Part shown: positions 1 to 8,130 of the stretch, one piece after another
Numbering within the stretch: the first letter of the stretch is position 1
How the letters are laid out: each line of letters begins with the position of its first letter
NCBI GenBank assembly: GCA_963776225.1
Contig: CAVZLL010000003.1
Coordinates: 868,001 to 932,000, forward strand
Length of the DNA: 64,000 nt
Source: Bog-756 sp963776225
GTDB taxonomy: Bacteria; Actinomycetota; Acidimicrobiia; Acidimicrobiales; RAAP-2
Direction: 5' to 3'
Position numbers and translations under genes: made by a program
Notes under the pieces: generated by a model
What the model saw: the letters and a program-made list of their open reading frames with translations, nothing else
What the model was told of the DNA's origin: nothing
Databases searched by the model: none

Positions 1-549
1 GGCCAGGGCCAGGCGGCCGAGCACCACGGCGCCGTCCCAGTCCGCGGGGGGCGCGACCTCCTCCCTGCGGTCGGCGGCGAGGTCGCCCTCGACCGCGAGG
101 AGGGACAGGGCCGGGTCGACACCCGCGACCGGACGGAACCCGAGTGTCGTGGTCGGGACGGTGACAGGCACCACGCCGTCTGCGGTCGAGGCGGCGATCA
201 CGGTCGTGGGTTGGTCGACGATCCCGGCAGGAGCCAGCCCTCGGACCCGCAGACGATCCCCGGCGAGCGTCCCGGGGGGAACCCACTGTCCGATCGCGGG
301 CACCACCATCCCGACCCCGGGTCCGCTCGGCGCGCCCAGGGCGTGGGCGATGACCCGGCCGAGGGACGCGGAGGTGGCGTTGGCAGCCCCCTGCTCCGCG
401 AACAGCAGCGAGATGGCCGATCGCGGATCGTCCACGAGCGCATCGGGCCACCCCAGATCGTCGAGTGCGCTGTCCAGCCCGGCGCCGCTGGTCCGGCCCG
501 TGGCGTCCTTCAGGCCCCGCTCGAACAACGCACGGTCCGCGGAGTCCAT
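1..549 (-). CDS. Acyl-CoA dehydrogenase-like partner subunit, partial
   Basis: The reading frame starts at an ATG that overlaps the stop of the upstream acyl-CoA dehydrogenase (TGATG), and it runs off the left edge after 183 codons, so the C-terminus is missing. The visible part resembles the divergent, small-subunit type of FadE protein: an N-terminal helical segment (SAISLLFAEQGAANA) followed by a beta-rich middle region. Adjacent co-translated FadE genes commonly form alpha/beta heteromers in actinobacterial steroid and side-chain catabolism, and I infer the same here. No catalytic residue can be judged because the C-terminal domain lies outside the window. Confidence 0.75.
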   Translation of the reverse strand, partial: MDSADRALFERGLKDATGRTSGAGLDSALDDLGWPDALVDDPRSAISLLFAEQGAANATSASLGRVIAHALGAPSGPGVGMVVPAIGQWVPPGTLAGDRLRVRGLAPAGIVDQPTTVIAASTADGVVPVTVPTTTLGFRPVAGVDPALSLLAVEGDLAADRREEVAPPADWDGAVVLGRLALA

Positions 550-1703
550 CACCGGTCGGCCCCGAGGCCGAGCAGACGCCGGGCGATGATGTTCCGCTGG
601 ATCTCGCCGCTGCCACCGTAGATGGAGGCGGCCCGTGAGTAGAGGTAGTCGGTGCGCCACCGACCGCTCGCCGGGTCGTCGCCGACGGTCACCTCGGCTG
701 CGAGCGCGTCGACGACCAGGTCGAACAGTGCCTGCTCCGACGTGGCAAGCAGCACCTTGTCGATGGAGGTCTCCGGACCCAGGCGATCGCCGTCCGCCAA
801 TCGGTGCTGGGTGGTTCGCGAGCGGGCCCGGAACGCGTAGAGCAGCTGGGTGACCTCGCCCAGCCTGATGGGGTCGAGCGCACCGGGCGGGGCGGTTTCG
901 AGCAGTTCCCGGAGACACCGGTGGAGGAACGCTGCCCGGTGCCAGAGTGCCGTGCTGCGTTCGTAGGGCAGCAGGTCCATCGCCACGGCCCAGCCGTTCC
1001 CGACCTCGCCGAGCGTGCGCGAGAAGGGAACGATCACGTCGTCGAAGAAGACCTCGGAGAACTCGTCGCCGCCGTGCATGGTGCCGATCGGCCGCACCGA
1101 GATCCCCGGCGAGTCCATGTCCACGAAGAGCGCGGTGATCCCGCGGTGGGCCGAATCCGGGGTCCCGGTCCGGGTCAGCAGGACGCAGCGCTGAGCGTAC
1201 TGGGCGAGGCTCGTCCAGACCTTCTGGCCGTTGACCCGCCACCCCTGGTCGGTGCGCTCGGCACGACAGGCGAGCGACGCGAGGTTGCTCCCGGTCCCCG
1301 GCTCGGAGAACCCCTGGCACCAGGTCTCGTCCCCCCGGAGGAGGGCAGGGACGGTGCCTGCGGCGAGCTCGGGCGCGGCGTAGTCGATCATGGTGGGCGC
1401 GAGCACCTCGGTCATCGAGTAGAGCCCGGGCTCGACCAGGTCCCGCGCGGTGAGCGCCTCACCCAGGTAGGCGCGGCTCAGCGTCGATCCACCGAGGCCG
1501 CCGACCCGCTCCGGCCAGCCAAGGCGCATCCATCCGGCATCGAACGTGAGCCGTTTGACCTTGGCCAGCTGGGCCATCTGCTGGTCCAGGGTGCCGGTCC
1601 CCTCGTATCCGGCGGCGAGTACGTCCCGGTTGTCGTCGAGCCACGCGTCGAGTGGTCCGCGGACCTCGGCGAGATCCTCCGGACCGCCGCCCGGACCGCT
1701 CAC
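549..1703 (-). CDS. Acyl-CoA dehydrogenase (FadE family)
   Basis: This 384-residue protein should oxidise an acyl-CoA to the enoyl-CoA with FAD. It shows the FAD/substrate stretch GFSEPGTGSNLASL near residue 130, the NGQKVWTSLAQYA strand, and a C-terminal SIYGGSGEIQRNIIARRLLG helix. The usual Glu of the EGTNEIQ motif is replaced (GGSGEIQ); a Glu in LLPYERSTALW sits where isovaleryl-CoA dehydrogenase carries its base. It overlaps the SnoaL-like gene upstream by four bases (ATGA) and its partner downstream by one, so the three form one operon read leftward. The substrate is unknown. Confidence 0.9.
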   Translation of the reverse strand: MSGPGGGPEDLAEVRGPLDAWLDDNRDVLAAGYEGTGTLDQQMAQLAKVKRLTFDAGWMRLGWPERVGGLGGSTLSRAYLGEALTARDLVEPGLYSMTEVLAPTMIDYAAPELAAGTVPALLRGDETWCQGFSEPGTGSNLASLACRAERTDQGWRVNGQKVWTSLAQYAQRCVLLTRTGTPDSAHRGITALFVDMDSPGISVRPIGTMHGGDEFSEVFFDDVIVPFSRTLGEVGNGWAVAMDLLPYERSTALWHRAAFLHRCLRELLETAPPGALDPIRLGEVTQLLYAFRARSRTTQHRLADGDRLGPETSIDKVLLATSEQALFDLVVDALAAEVTVGDDPASGRWRTDYLYSRAASIYGGSGEIQRNIIARRLLGLGADR

Positions 1704-2131
1704 CGGGCCGTCGGCTTGGGGCGGGCCGGGTCGTGGGGGCGACCGGAATCGCGTGCCCCGCTCTTCCGGAGAAAGGTCATCGCACGGGTGCGGAGCCGCC
1801 AGCCCTCCGCCGTACGGAGGTAGGTGTCGGTGTAGTAGCCGATGCGCAGCTCGTGGGTGCCCTGGTCGACGAAGCAGAGCGGTTGCTGTCCGGAGCCCGT
1901 GTCCCCGTCGAGGTCGAGCTGGGGGGGTCCGACCAGGAAGAGCCCCTTCGGGGCCGACGCGACCAGGGACGGGAAGTCGGCCAGCCGGTAGGTGTCGCCG
2001 AACGCGCGGTAGGTGCCGTCGGGGGTGAACACCTCGATGACCGTGTCGATGTCGTCCCTGGTCATGCCCACCGCGTACTTGGCCAGGAGCTGCTCGAGCT
2101 CGATGACGTCGGCGATGGGGGGGCTACCCAC
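1700..2131 (-). CDS. SnoaL/NTF2-like small protein
   Basis: This 143-residue protein has the one-domain cone-barrel pattern of the SnoaL/NTF2 superfamily: an N-terminal helix (IELEQLLAKYAVGMTRDD), the typical VFTPDGTYRA turn, and a closing strand TAEGWRLRTRAMTFLR. Such proteins act as isomerases, hydratases or small accessory subunits of ring-hydroxylating dioxygenases, and the sequence alone does not decide which. It is the first gene of a leftward operon with two acyl-CoA dehydrogenases. Its promoter region is shared with the divergent acyl-CoA ligase and contains the operator-like palindrome at 2166-2180. Confidence 0.85.
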   Translation of the reverse strand: MGSPPIADVIELEQLLAKYAVGMTRDDIDTVIEVFTPDGTYRAFGDTYRLADFPSLVASAPKGLFLVGPPQLDLDGDTGSGQQPLCFVDQGTHELRIGYYTDTYLRTAEGWRLRTRAMTFLRKSGARDSGRPHDPARPKPTAR

Positions 2132-2165
2132 GACACGCGCTCCCGGTGGTCGTCACGCGGGCGAC

Positions 2166-2180
2166 GATAACGAAGTTCTC
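2166..2180. promoter_or_regulatory. Operator-like palindrome, family 1
   Basis: GATAACGAAGTTCTC: six-base half-sites GATAAC and GTTCTC separated by three bases. It lies in the 63-bp gap between the divergent SnoaL-like gene and the acyl-CoA ligase. The same arrangement recurs at 9562, 11577 and 48405 and, less exactly, at 5427. It probably binds a dimeric repressor controlling both transcripts. Confidence 0.55.
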
Positions 2181-2194
2181 TCAAATCGGCAATC

Positions 2195-3874
2195 ATGCTG
2201 GCATCGTTGGTGCGTGACCATGCGAGGGTGATCGCGAGGAGGTCGAAGGTGGGGGATCCGGGCAGGTGGCAGCTGCGGGGGGTGCCGGAGGAGCGCGCAC
2301 GGCGGTACCGGGCCGAGGGCTGGTGGAACGACGAGAGCCTCGGGGAGGTGGCTGCGCGCGGCCTCGCCAGGATGGGGGACATCGCGTTCCGGGTCCGTTC
2401 GTCGGTCCGTCCATGGCAGGGCAGGTTCGCCGATGTCGACCGGTCGGCACGGGCGCTCGCGGCCGCACTGGCCGCCGACGGGGTCGGGCCGGGGGACGTG
2501 GTGCTGTTCCAGCTGCCCAACTGGGTCGAGGCGGGGATCACCTTCTGGGCGGCCGCGTACCTGGGTGCCGTCGTTGTCCCCGTCGTGCACTTCTACGGCG
2601 CGAAGGAAGTCGACTACATCGTGAGGGCGGTGGCGCCGTCGGTGGTGGTCACCGCTGACCAGTTCGGCGCCAACGACTACCTGATGACCTACCGGGAGCT
2701 GCTGGCGGGTCTCCCGGAGGCCCGGTGGCTGGTGGTCGGTGACCGCCCGGCAGGTGCCCTCCCGCCCGGGGCGGCTCCCTTCTGGTCGTTCCTCGACGGG
2801 GATCCGGTCGCACGCCCGCTCCCCGTGGATCCGGATGCACCGGCGATCATCGGGTTCACGTCGGGCACCACCCGGGACCCGAAGGGGGTCGTCCACTCGC
2901 ACCGGACCATCGGGTGTGAGACCCGCCAGCTCGACCACCTGTTCCCCACCGGTGGACCACCCCAGATCACCGGGGCCCCGGTCGGCCACTTCATCGGAAT
3001 GCTCAATGCCTTCCTGGTCCCTTTGCTCCGTGAGCGCTCGGTCAACCTGATCGACGTCTGGGATCCGTCCGCCGTGCTGCGGATGATGCGCGACGAGGGG
3101 CTCGGGGTGGGGGGAGGCGCCACCTATTTCCTCACCAGCCTGCTCGACCATCCCGAGTTCACCGGCGAACACCTCGACCTCATCCCGTTCGCCGGTCTCG
3201 GGGGTTCGCCCGTGCCGGCTGCCGTCACCCGGCGGGCGACCGACCTCGGGATCACGGTCTTCCGCTCCTACGGCAGTACCGAGCACCCCTCGATCACCGG
3301 CTGCCTCCTCGACGACCCGGAGCCCAAGCGGCTCACCACCGACGGACGGGCGCTCCCAGGGGTGGAGCTCGTGCTCGACGACGAGGGTCAGATCCTCAGC
3401 CGTGGGCCGGACTGCTTCGTCGGCTACATCGATCCCGCGCTGACCGCGGCGGTGTTCGACGCCGACGGGTGGTACCACACCGGGGACGTGGGTGTCCTCG
3501 ACGCCGAGGGTTACCTCACCATCACCGACCGCATCTCCGACGTGGTCATCCGGGGCGGCGAGAACATCAGCGCGGCAGAGGTCGAGGAACTGCTGATGGG
3601 CCTCGACGGAGTCGCCGAGGTCAGCGTCGTCGCGGAGCCCGACGAGCGGTTCGGCGAGCATGCCGCGGCCATCGTCCGGGTACGCGAGGGCATGCAGCCA
3701 CCGACCCTCGAGCGGATCCGCGAGCACCTCGCCGGGGCCGGTCTGGCCCGTCAGAAGTGGCCGGAAGCCGTCTACCGGGTCGACCAACTGCCGAGGACGC
3801 CGTCGGGGAAGGTGCAGAAGTTCGTCCTCCGCGAGCAGCTCCGCCGAGGGCTCCTGCCCCCCTCCCGCGGTTGA
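2195..3874 (+). CDS. AMP-forming acyl-CoA ligase
   Basis: This 559-residue ANL-family enzyme activates a carboxylic acid to its CoA thioester through an acyl-adenylate. The phosphate loop FTSGTTRDPKG is at residues 221-231, followed by the YGSTE motif, the hinge region YHTGDVGVLDAEGYLTITDR, and the C-terminal catalytic lysine in PRTPSGKVQK. The architecture is closest to cyclohexanecarboxylate/medium-chain acid ligases. The ATG at 2195 gives full length; a GTG at 2228 is an alternative start closer to typical family N-termini. It is divergent from the SnoaL/acyl-CoA dehydrogenase operon and shares its operator, so it likely supplies that operon's CoA substrate. Confidence 0.92.
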   Translation: MLASLVRDHARVIARRSKVGDPGRWQLRGVPEERARRYRAEGWWNDESLGEVAARGLARMGDIAFRVRSSVRPWQGRFADVDRSARALAAALAADGVGPGDVVLFQLPNWVEAGITFWAAAYLGAVVVPVVHFYGAKEVDYIVRAVAPSVVVTADQFGANDYLMTYRELLAGLPEARWLVVGDRPAGALPPGAAPFWSFLDGDPVARPLPVDPDAPAIIGFTSGTTRDPKGVVHSHRTIGCETRQLDHLFPTGGPPQITGAPVGHFIGMLNAFLVPLLRERSVNLIDVWDPSAVLRMMRDEGLGVGGGATYFLTSLLDHPEFTGEHLDLIPFAGLGGSPVPAAVTRRATDLGITVFRSYGSTEHPSITGCLLDDPEPKRLTTDGRALPGVELVLDDEGQILSRGPDCFVGYIDPALTAAVFDADGWYHTGDVGVLDAEGYLTITDRISDVVIRGGENISAAEVEELLMGLDGVAEVSVVAEPDERFGEHAAAIVRVREGMQPPTLERIREHLAGAGLARQKWPEAVYRVDQLPRTPSGKVQKFVLREQLRRGLLPPSRG

Positions 3875-3879
3875 GCGGG

Positions 3880-3908
3880 GAGAATCATTGTTCTACCATT
3901 GCGAGAAC
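3880..3908. promoter_or_regulatory. Cluster of GAGAA(C/T)/GTTCT half-sites
   Basis: The start of the 130-bp gap before the TauD-type gene contains GAGAAT, GTTCTA and GAGAAC half-sites in alternating orientation (3880-3885, 3890-3895, 3903-3908). They resemble the family 1 palindromes but the spacing differs (four bases, then seven), so this is a degenerate or composite version at best. Confidence 0.3.
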
Positions 3909-4004
3909 CATCGTGGCCCCGTACGGGAACCTTCTTGCTGACAGGCCGCCGGAGGTGCGGGAGCGGGGGCCCTGCGGTTCGCTGACAACAGAGAGGAGGA
4001 CCAG

Positions 4005-4835
4005 ATGTCGGCTCTGATCGCCGAGCGGGTGGGGGCGGGTGTCGGCGCGACCGTCGTCGGGGTCGACCGCGAGCGGCTGCTCACCGACGAGGCGCTGCCG
4101 GGGTGGTGCCTCGAGGCACTGGAGGCCAACGGCGTGCTGGTCTTCCCCCGGCTCGACCTCGACGATGCCGCCCAGGTGCAGTTCAGCAGGACGCTCGGCC
4201 GGGTCGAGGTGTTCCCCGGCAACGACCCGCCGGAGATCTTCCGGGTGACGCTCGATCCGGCCAAGAACCCGGCGGCCGCCTACCTCCGCGGCACCTTCGA
4301 CTGGCACATCGACGGCTGCACCGACGACATCCCCATCATGGCCACCGTCCTCAGCGCCCATGCGGTCGCCGGCGCCGGCGGCCAGACGGAGTTCGCCAGC
4401 ACCTACGCGGCCTACGACGCGCTGTCCCCGGCGGAGAAGGAGCAGGTTCTCGCGCTCCGGGTCGTGCACACCATCGAGGCATCCCAGCGCCTGCACAACC
4501 CCGATCCGGCCCCGGAGGAGGTCGAGCTCTGGCGGCGGCGTCCGGCCAAGCAGCACCCGCTGGTCTGGACCCACCGCTCCGGCCGGCGGTCGCTCGTGCT
4601 CGGGGCCACCACCGACCACGTCGTCGGCAGGTCCGGCGAGGACGGCCGGATCATCCTCGACGACCTCCTCGCCCGGGCGACGGCCCCCGATCTGGTCTAC
4701 CGCCACCAATGGGAGGTCGGCGACCTGGTGATCTGGGACAACCGCGGCGTCCTCCACCGGGCGCTGCCCTACGACCCCGGATCGGCCCGGGACATGCACC
4801 GGTGCACGCTGGCCGGCGACGAGGCCATCGCGTGA
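4005..4835 (+). CDS. TauD/TfdA-type Fe(II)/2-oxoglutarate dioxygenase
   Basis: This 276-residue enzyme should hydroxylate a carboxylate-bearing substrate while decarboxylating 2-oxoglutarate. The iron ligands are visible as H101 and D103 in WHIDG and H251 in RGVLHRA; R262 and R266 match the 2-oxoglutarate-binding arginines. An AGAGAGGAGGA ribosome-binding stretch precedes the ATG. It overlaps the CMD-like gene by four bases (GTGA). A second copy at 22136-22966 aligns without gaps at 197 of 276 identical residues (hand count, about 71%), so the two are recent paralogues with probably related substrates. Confidence 0.93.
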   Translation: MSALIAERVGAGVGATVVGVDRERLLTDEALPGWCLEALEANGVLVFPRLDLDDAAQVQFSRTLGRVEVFPGNDPPEIFRVTLDPAKNPAAAYLRGTFDWHIDGCTDDIPIMATVLSAHAVAGAGGQTEFASTYAAYDALSPAEKEQVLALRVVHTIEASQRLHNPDPAPEEVELWRRRPAKQHPLVWTHRSGRRSLVLGATTDHVVGRSGEDGRIILDDLLARATAPDLVYRHQWEVGDLVIWDNRGVLHRALPYDPGSARDMHRCTLAGDEAIA

Positions 4836-5428
4836 GCCGGGCATCGGGGGAGCCGCGGGAGCCGCGGGTCGTGCCGCTGACGCCTTCGGACTGGCCCGAG
4901 GAGATGCGGGAGGCCCTGGCCGCGCTGCGACCGCCGAGGCCCCGCCATCCCTTCCCGTCGACCGATCCGGGACGGCCGAAGGCCCTCAACGCGCTCGGCA
5001 CCCTTGCCTACCATCCGGACCTCACCCGGGCCTTCAACACCTTCAACGGCCACGTCCTGTTCGGGTCCACGCTCTCGTCTCGCCAGCGCGAGCTCCTGGT
5101 CCTGCGGGTGGCGGCGGTCCGCGATGCCGCCTACGAATGGGCGCAGCACGTCGTGCTCGCGTCGGACGCAGGCATCACCGACGAGGAGGTGGCCCGGATC
5201 GCCGAGGGGCCGGACGCACCGGGGTGGTCCGGGGTGGAGCGGGCGATGGTCCGGGCGGTCGACGAACTGCTCGGCGACGCCATGGTGACGACCGAGACCT
5301 GGGACGCGCTTGCCGAGGTGCTCGAGATCGACCAGCTGTTGGACCTGGTCTTCACCGTCGGCGCCTACGACACGCTGGCCATGGTCTTTCGCTCGTTCGG
5401 GGTCCCCCTCGACGACGACCTCCTGTGA
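4832..5428 (+). CDS. Carboxymuconolactone decarboxylase-like (AhpD fold) protein
   Basis: This 198-residue protein begins at a GTG overlapping the stop of the TauD-type gene. It carries the CMD signature region STLSSRQRELLVLRVAAVR followed by YEWAQHVVLASDAGITDEEV and the C-terminal helix LVFTVGAYDTLAMV. The EWxxH core is kept, but the CxxC pair of peroxidase-type AhpD proteins is absent, so a redox peroxidase role is unlikely. Actinobacterial catabolic clusters often contain such Cys-less CMD proteins, with mostly unknown function. Translational coupling suggests that it works in the same step or on the product of the dioxygenase. Confidence 0.88.
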   Translation: MSRASGEPREPRVVPLTPSDWPEEMREALAALRPPRPRHPFPSTDPGRPKALNALGTLAYHPDLTRAFNTFNGHVLFGSTLSSRQRELLVLRVAAVRDAAYEWAQHVVLASDAGITDEEVARIAEGPDAPGWSGVERAMVRAVDELLGDAMVTTETWDALAEVLEIDQLLDLVFTVGAYDTLAMVFRSFGVPLDDDLL

Positions 5429-5441
5429 AAACGAGCTTCTC
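5427..5441. promoter_or_regulatory. Operator-like palindrome, family 1 (degenerate)
   Basis: GAAAACGAGCTTCTC overlaps the stop codon of the CMD-like gene and differs at two positions from the perfect GAGAAC-N3-GTTCTC element. A second weak dyad with the same 15-base geometry, GATATCACGTGTATC, follows at 5449-5463. Both precede the Rieske oxygenase start by 35-72 bases, so the oxygenase may have its own promoter in addition to read-through. Confidence 0.4.
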
Positions 5442-5498
5442 TTTTTCAGATATCACGTGTATCATCGGTCCATCGCCTCGACGGGAGGACACCGCGAC

Positions 5499-6791
5499 AT
5501 GCCCCACTTTCCGAAGCCAGCCGAGGGGAGCTGGACGGAGCACTACCCCGAGCTCGGCACCGGACCGGTCGACTACGAGGACTCCATCTCCCCCGAGTTC
5601 TACGAGCTCGAGCGCAAGGCGATCTTCGCCAGGACCTGGCTGAACGTCGGCCGGGTCGAGCAGATCCCGCGAACCGGCCGCTACTTCACCAAGGAGCTCC
5701 GCTGTGCCGGGACCTCGGTGGTGATCGTCCGTGACGCGGACGGCGGAGTGCGCGGCTTCCACAACATCTGCCGGCACCGTGGCAACAAACTGGTCTGGAA
5801 CGACTACCCCGGCGAGGAGACCAGCGGGGCCTGTCGTCAGTTCACCTGCAAGTACCACGGGTGGCGCTACGGCCTCGACGGGTCCCTGAGCTTCGTCCAG
5901 CAGGAGTCGGAGTTCTTCGACCTCGACAAGTCGACCTTGGGGCTCGTCCCCGTGCAGACCGAGGTCTGGGAGGGCTTCGTCTTCGTGAACCTCGACCCCG
6001 ACAACACGACGTCGGTCAAGGAGTACCTCGGCGGCCTCGCCGCGGGCATCGAGGGCTATCCGTTCGGAGAGATGACCCAGGTGTACAAGTACCGCGCCGA
6101 CGTCGGCGCCAACTGGAAGCTCTTCATCGATGCGTTCGCGGAGTTCTACCACGCACCCGTTCTGCACGCGAAGCAGGCGACAGACGACGAGTCACGCAAG
6201 CTCCAGGGCTACGGGTTCGAGGCGCTCTGCTATGAGATCGAGGGACCCCACGGCATGGTCTCGTCGTGGGGCGGCATGGCCCCGCCGAAGGATCCTGCCA
6301 TGGTCAAGCCGATCGAGCGCACCCTGCGCAGCGGACTGTTCGGACCGTGGGACCGGCCGGCGGTCGACGGGCTGAGCCATCTTCCCGAAGGGCTCAATCC
6401 GGCTCGTTCCCCGTCCTGGGGGATCGACTCCTTCGTCTTCTTCCCCAACTTCATGCTCCTGATCTGGGCTCCGGGGTGGTACCTCACCTACCACTACTGG
6501 CCGACCTCCTACAACTCGCACATCTTCGAGGGAGCCCTGTACTTCGTCCCCCCGCAGAACGCCACCGAGCGTCTTCGCCAGGAGTTGGCGGCGGTGACCT
6601 TCAAGGAGTACGCCCTGCAGGACGGGAACACCCTCGAGGCCACCCAGACCATGCTCGAGTCGCGGGCGGTCGCCGAGTTCCCCCTCAACGACCAGGAGAT
6701 CCTCCTCCGCCACCTGCACAAGACGGCAAGGCGGTACGTCGCCCAGCACCAGAAGATCGGGTCGTCGGTCGGCGCCCCGGCGGCCTCCTGA
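5499..6791 (+). CDS. Rieske non-heme iron aromatic-ring oxygenase, alpha subunit
   Basis: This 430-residue terminal oxygenase has a Rieske [2Fe-2S] domain with C91-x-H93 and C117-x-x-H120, and a catalytic domain with the mononuclear iron motif FIDAFAEFYHAPVLH (H218, H223). The ATG at 5499 follows a good GGGAGG site. It should hydroxylate an aromatic or alicyclic ring using electrons from a reductase; the ferredoxin-domain reductase at 9650 is the obvious candidate. No separate beta subunit is adjacent, which fits a three-component alpha-only enzyme. The small gene at 6799 and the LLM gene follow in the same direction. Confidence 0.93.
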   Translation: MPHFPKPAEGSWTEHYPELGTGPVDYEDSISPEFYELERKAIFARTWLNVGRVEQIPRTGRYFTKELRCAGTSVVIVRDADGGVRGFHNICRHRGNKLVWNDYPGEETSGACRQFTCKYHGWRYGLDGSLSFVQQESEFFDLDKSTLGLVPVQTEVWEGFVFVNLDPDNTTSVKEYLGGLAAGIEGYPFGEMTQVYKYRADVGANWKLFIDAFAEFYHAPVLHAKQATDDESRKLQGYGFEALCYEIEGPHGMVSSWGGMAPPKDPAMVKPIERTLRSGLFGPWDRPAVDGLSHLPEGLNPARSPSWGIDSFVFFPNFMLLIWAPGWYLTYHYWPTSYNSHIFEGALYFVPPQNATERLRQELAAVTFKEYALQDGNTLEATQTMLESRAVAEFPLNDQEILLRHLHKTARRYVAQHQKIGSSVGAPAAS

Positions 6792-6798
6792 GCGGGGA

Positions 6799-7134
6799 GT
6801 GACCGTGCGCGCGCTGCTGCCGACCGAGTTCGCCGATCTCGAGCCCTTCGCAGCCTGGTGCCTCCCCACCGAGGCCGAGCGCTACTCGAAGCGGCTGGTC
6901 AGCTCGATGGAGGAGATGCAGGCCTTCTACGACGCGGCCTTCCCCCGCCTCGGGGGGATCACGGCGTATCTCGATGCGTGCGACCTCGACTCGCTCCCGG
7001 ACGACGCCCGCCGGCTCCTCCAGTTGGCCTACTCCCTGGTGAACGTCTCGTTCCCGGTCGAGGTGTGGCGCCAGGCCCGTGTTCCGGACAGCGGTGCGGC
7101 GAGCATGGACGCCGTCGTCGAGCCGGCCGTCTGA
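6799..7134 (+). CDS. Small Rieske-linked protein of unknown function
   Basis: This protein of about 110 residues starts seven bases after the Rieske oxygenase stop. The GTG at 6799 opens the frame, but a second GTG at 6805 has better spacing from GGGGAG and is the more likely start. The sequence is mostly helical and acidic, with a conserved-looking core (LPTEAERYSKRLVSS, FYDAAFPRLGGI, DDARRLLQLAYSLVNVSF). I recognise no catalytic motif, cofactor site, signal peptide or membrane segment. Its position suggests an accessory or stabilising subunit of the oxygenase; this is inference from context only. Confidence 0.75.
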   Translation: MTVRALLPTEFADLEPFAAWCLPTEAERYSKRLVSSMEEMQAFYDAAFPRLGGITAYLDACDLDSLPDDARRLLQLAYSLVNVSFPVEVWRQARVPDSGAASMDAVVEPAV

Positions 7135-7151
7135 GCCGACCGGGTACCCGC

Positions 7152-8105
7152 GTGCGGATCGGTGTGATGGTCGGCCCGGAACGGGGCCGCTACTCGACCA
7201 AGGTCGAGCGGCTCCTGTCCGATGCCCGGTCGGCGGAGGACGGCGGGCTGGCCCACCTCTGGATACCCCAGATCCCCGACGACTTCGACGCGCTGACCGC
7301 GGCCGCGCTCATCGGTGCGGCGACCTCGGGGATCGAGATCGGGACCGCGGTGGTCCCGATCCAGCCCCGCCATCCCATTGCGCTCGCCCAGCAGGCGCTC
7401 TCCACCCAGGCGGTGTGCGGGGGCCGGCTGACCCTCGGGCTCGGCGTCTCCCACCACTGGGTCATCGACGAGATGCTGGGGATTCCCTACGAGCATCTGG
7501 CCGGCACCGTGCGCGCGACCCTCGACGTCCTCGACCGGGCGTTGGCCGGGCCGGGGATGGTCGACGTCGAGAACGACCGGTTCCGCGTGCACGCTCCGAT
7601 CGACATCACCGACGTCGGCCCGACGCCGGTGATGCTGGCGGCCCTCGGACCGATGATGCTGCGCATCGCCGGGGAGCGGACGGACGGGACCATCCTCTGG
7701 CTGGCCGACGAACGCACCATCGGCTCGCACATCGCCCCGGCGATCAACTCGGCAGCCGAGGCGGCCGGCCGGCCGCTGCCACGGATCGTGGCCGGGGTGC
7801 CGGTCTGCCTCTGTCTCGAGGACGAGGTGGAGGTGGCGGTGAGCCGGGCCAACCGCGTGCTGTCCGAGTCCGAGGTGTCGCCCAACTACCAGAAGCTGCT
7901 CGAACACGGGGACGCCCGGAGCGTGGGGGACATCCTCGCAGCGGGGAGCGAGACCTCGATCCGCAAGCGGCTGCAGGCGTTCGCCGATGCGGGGGCGACC
8001 GACGTCTCGTTGCGGATCGTGCCGATCGGGGAGAGCCGGGAGGAGAAGCTGGCCTCGTCACGCCGGACGCGGGAGTACGTCGCGTCCCTGACCGGATCGA
8101 TCTGA
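7152..8105 (+). CDS. F420-dependent LLM-class oxidoreductase
   Basis: This 317-residue TIM-barrel protein of the luciferase-like family (TIGR03564-like) starts at a GTG (MRIGVMVGPERGRY). Recognisable features are the IEIGTAVVPIQPRHP strand-loop, LTLGLGVSHHWV, and the VMLAALGPMMLRIAGERTDG segment that lines the deazaflavin pocket. Members reduce or oxidise substrates with F420 (or FMN). It is the last gene of the TauD/CMD/Rieske/small-protein run and converges on the amidohydrolase at 8131, so a role in processing the oxygenated product is plausible. Confidence 0.88.
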   Translation: MRIGVMVGPERGRYSTKVERLLSDARSAEDGGLAHLWIPQIPDDFDALTAAALIGAATSGIEIGTAVVPIQPRHPIALAQQALSTQAVCGGRLTLGLGVSHHWVIDEMLGIPYEHLAGTVRATLDVLDRALAGPGMVDVENDRFRVHAPIDITDVGPTPVMLAALGPMMLRIAGERTDGTILWLADERTIGSHIAPAINSAAEAAGRPLPRIVAGVPVCLCLEDEVEVAVSRANRVLSESEVSPNYQKLLEHGDARSVGDILAAGSETSIRKRLQAFADAGATDVSLRIVPIGESREEKLASSRRTREYVASLTGSI

Positions 8106-8130
8106 CCGGCTGTCGGGTCGGCGGACCGCG

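Noticed and set aside
2153..3787. A 544-codon open frame on the minus strand
   Set aside because: It lies antisense to the acyl-CoA ligase; its sequence is Asp/Gly/Arg-rich without motifs, and the plus-strand gene explains the region.
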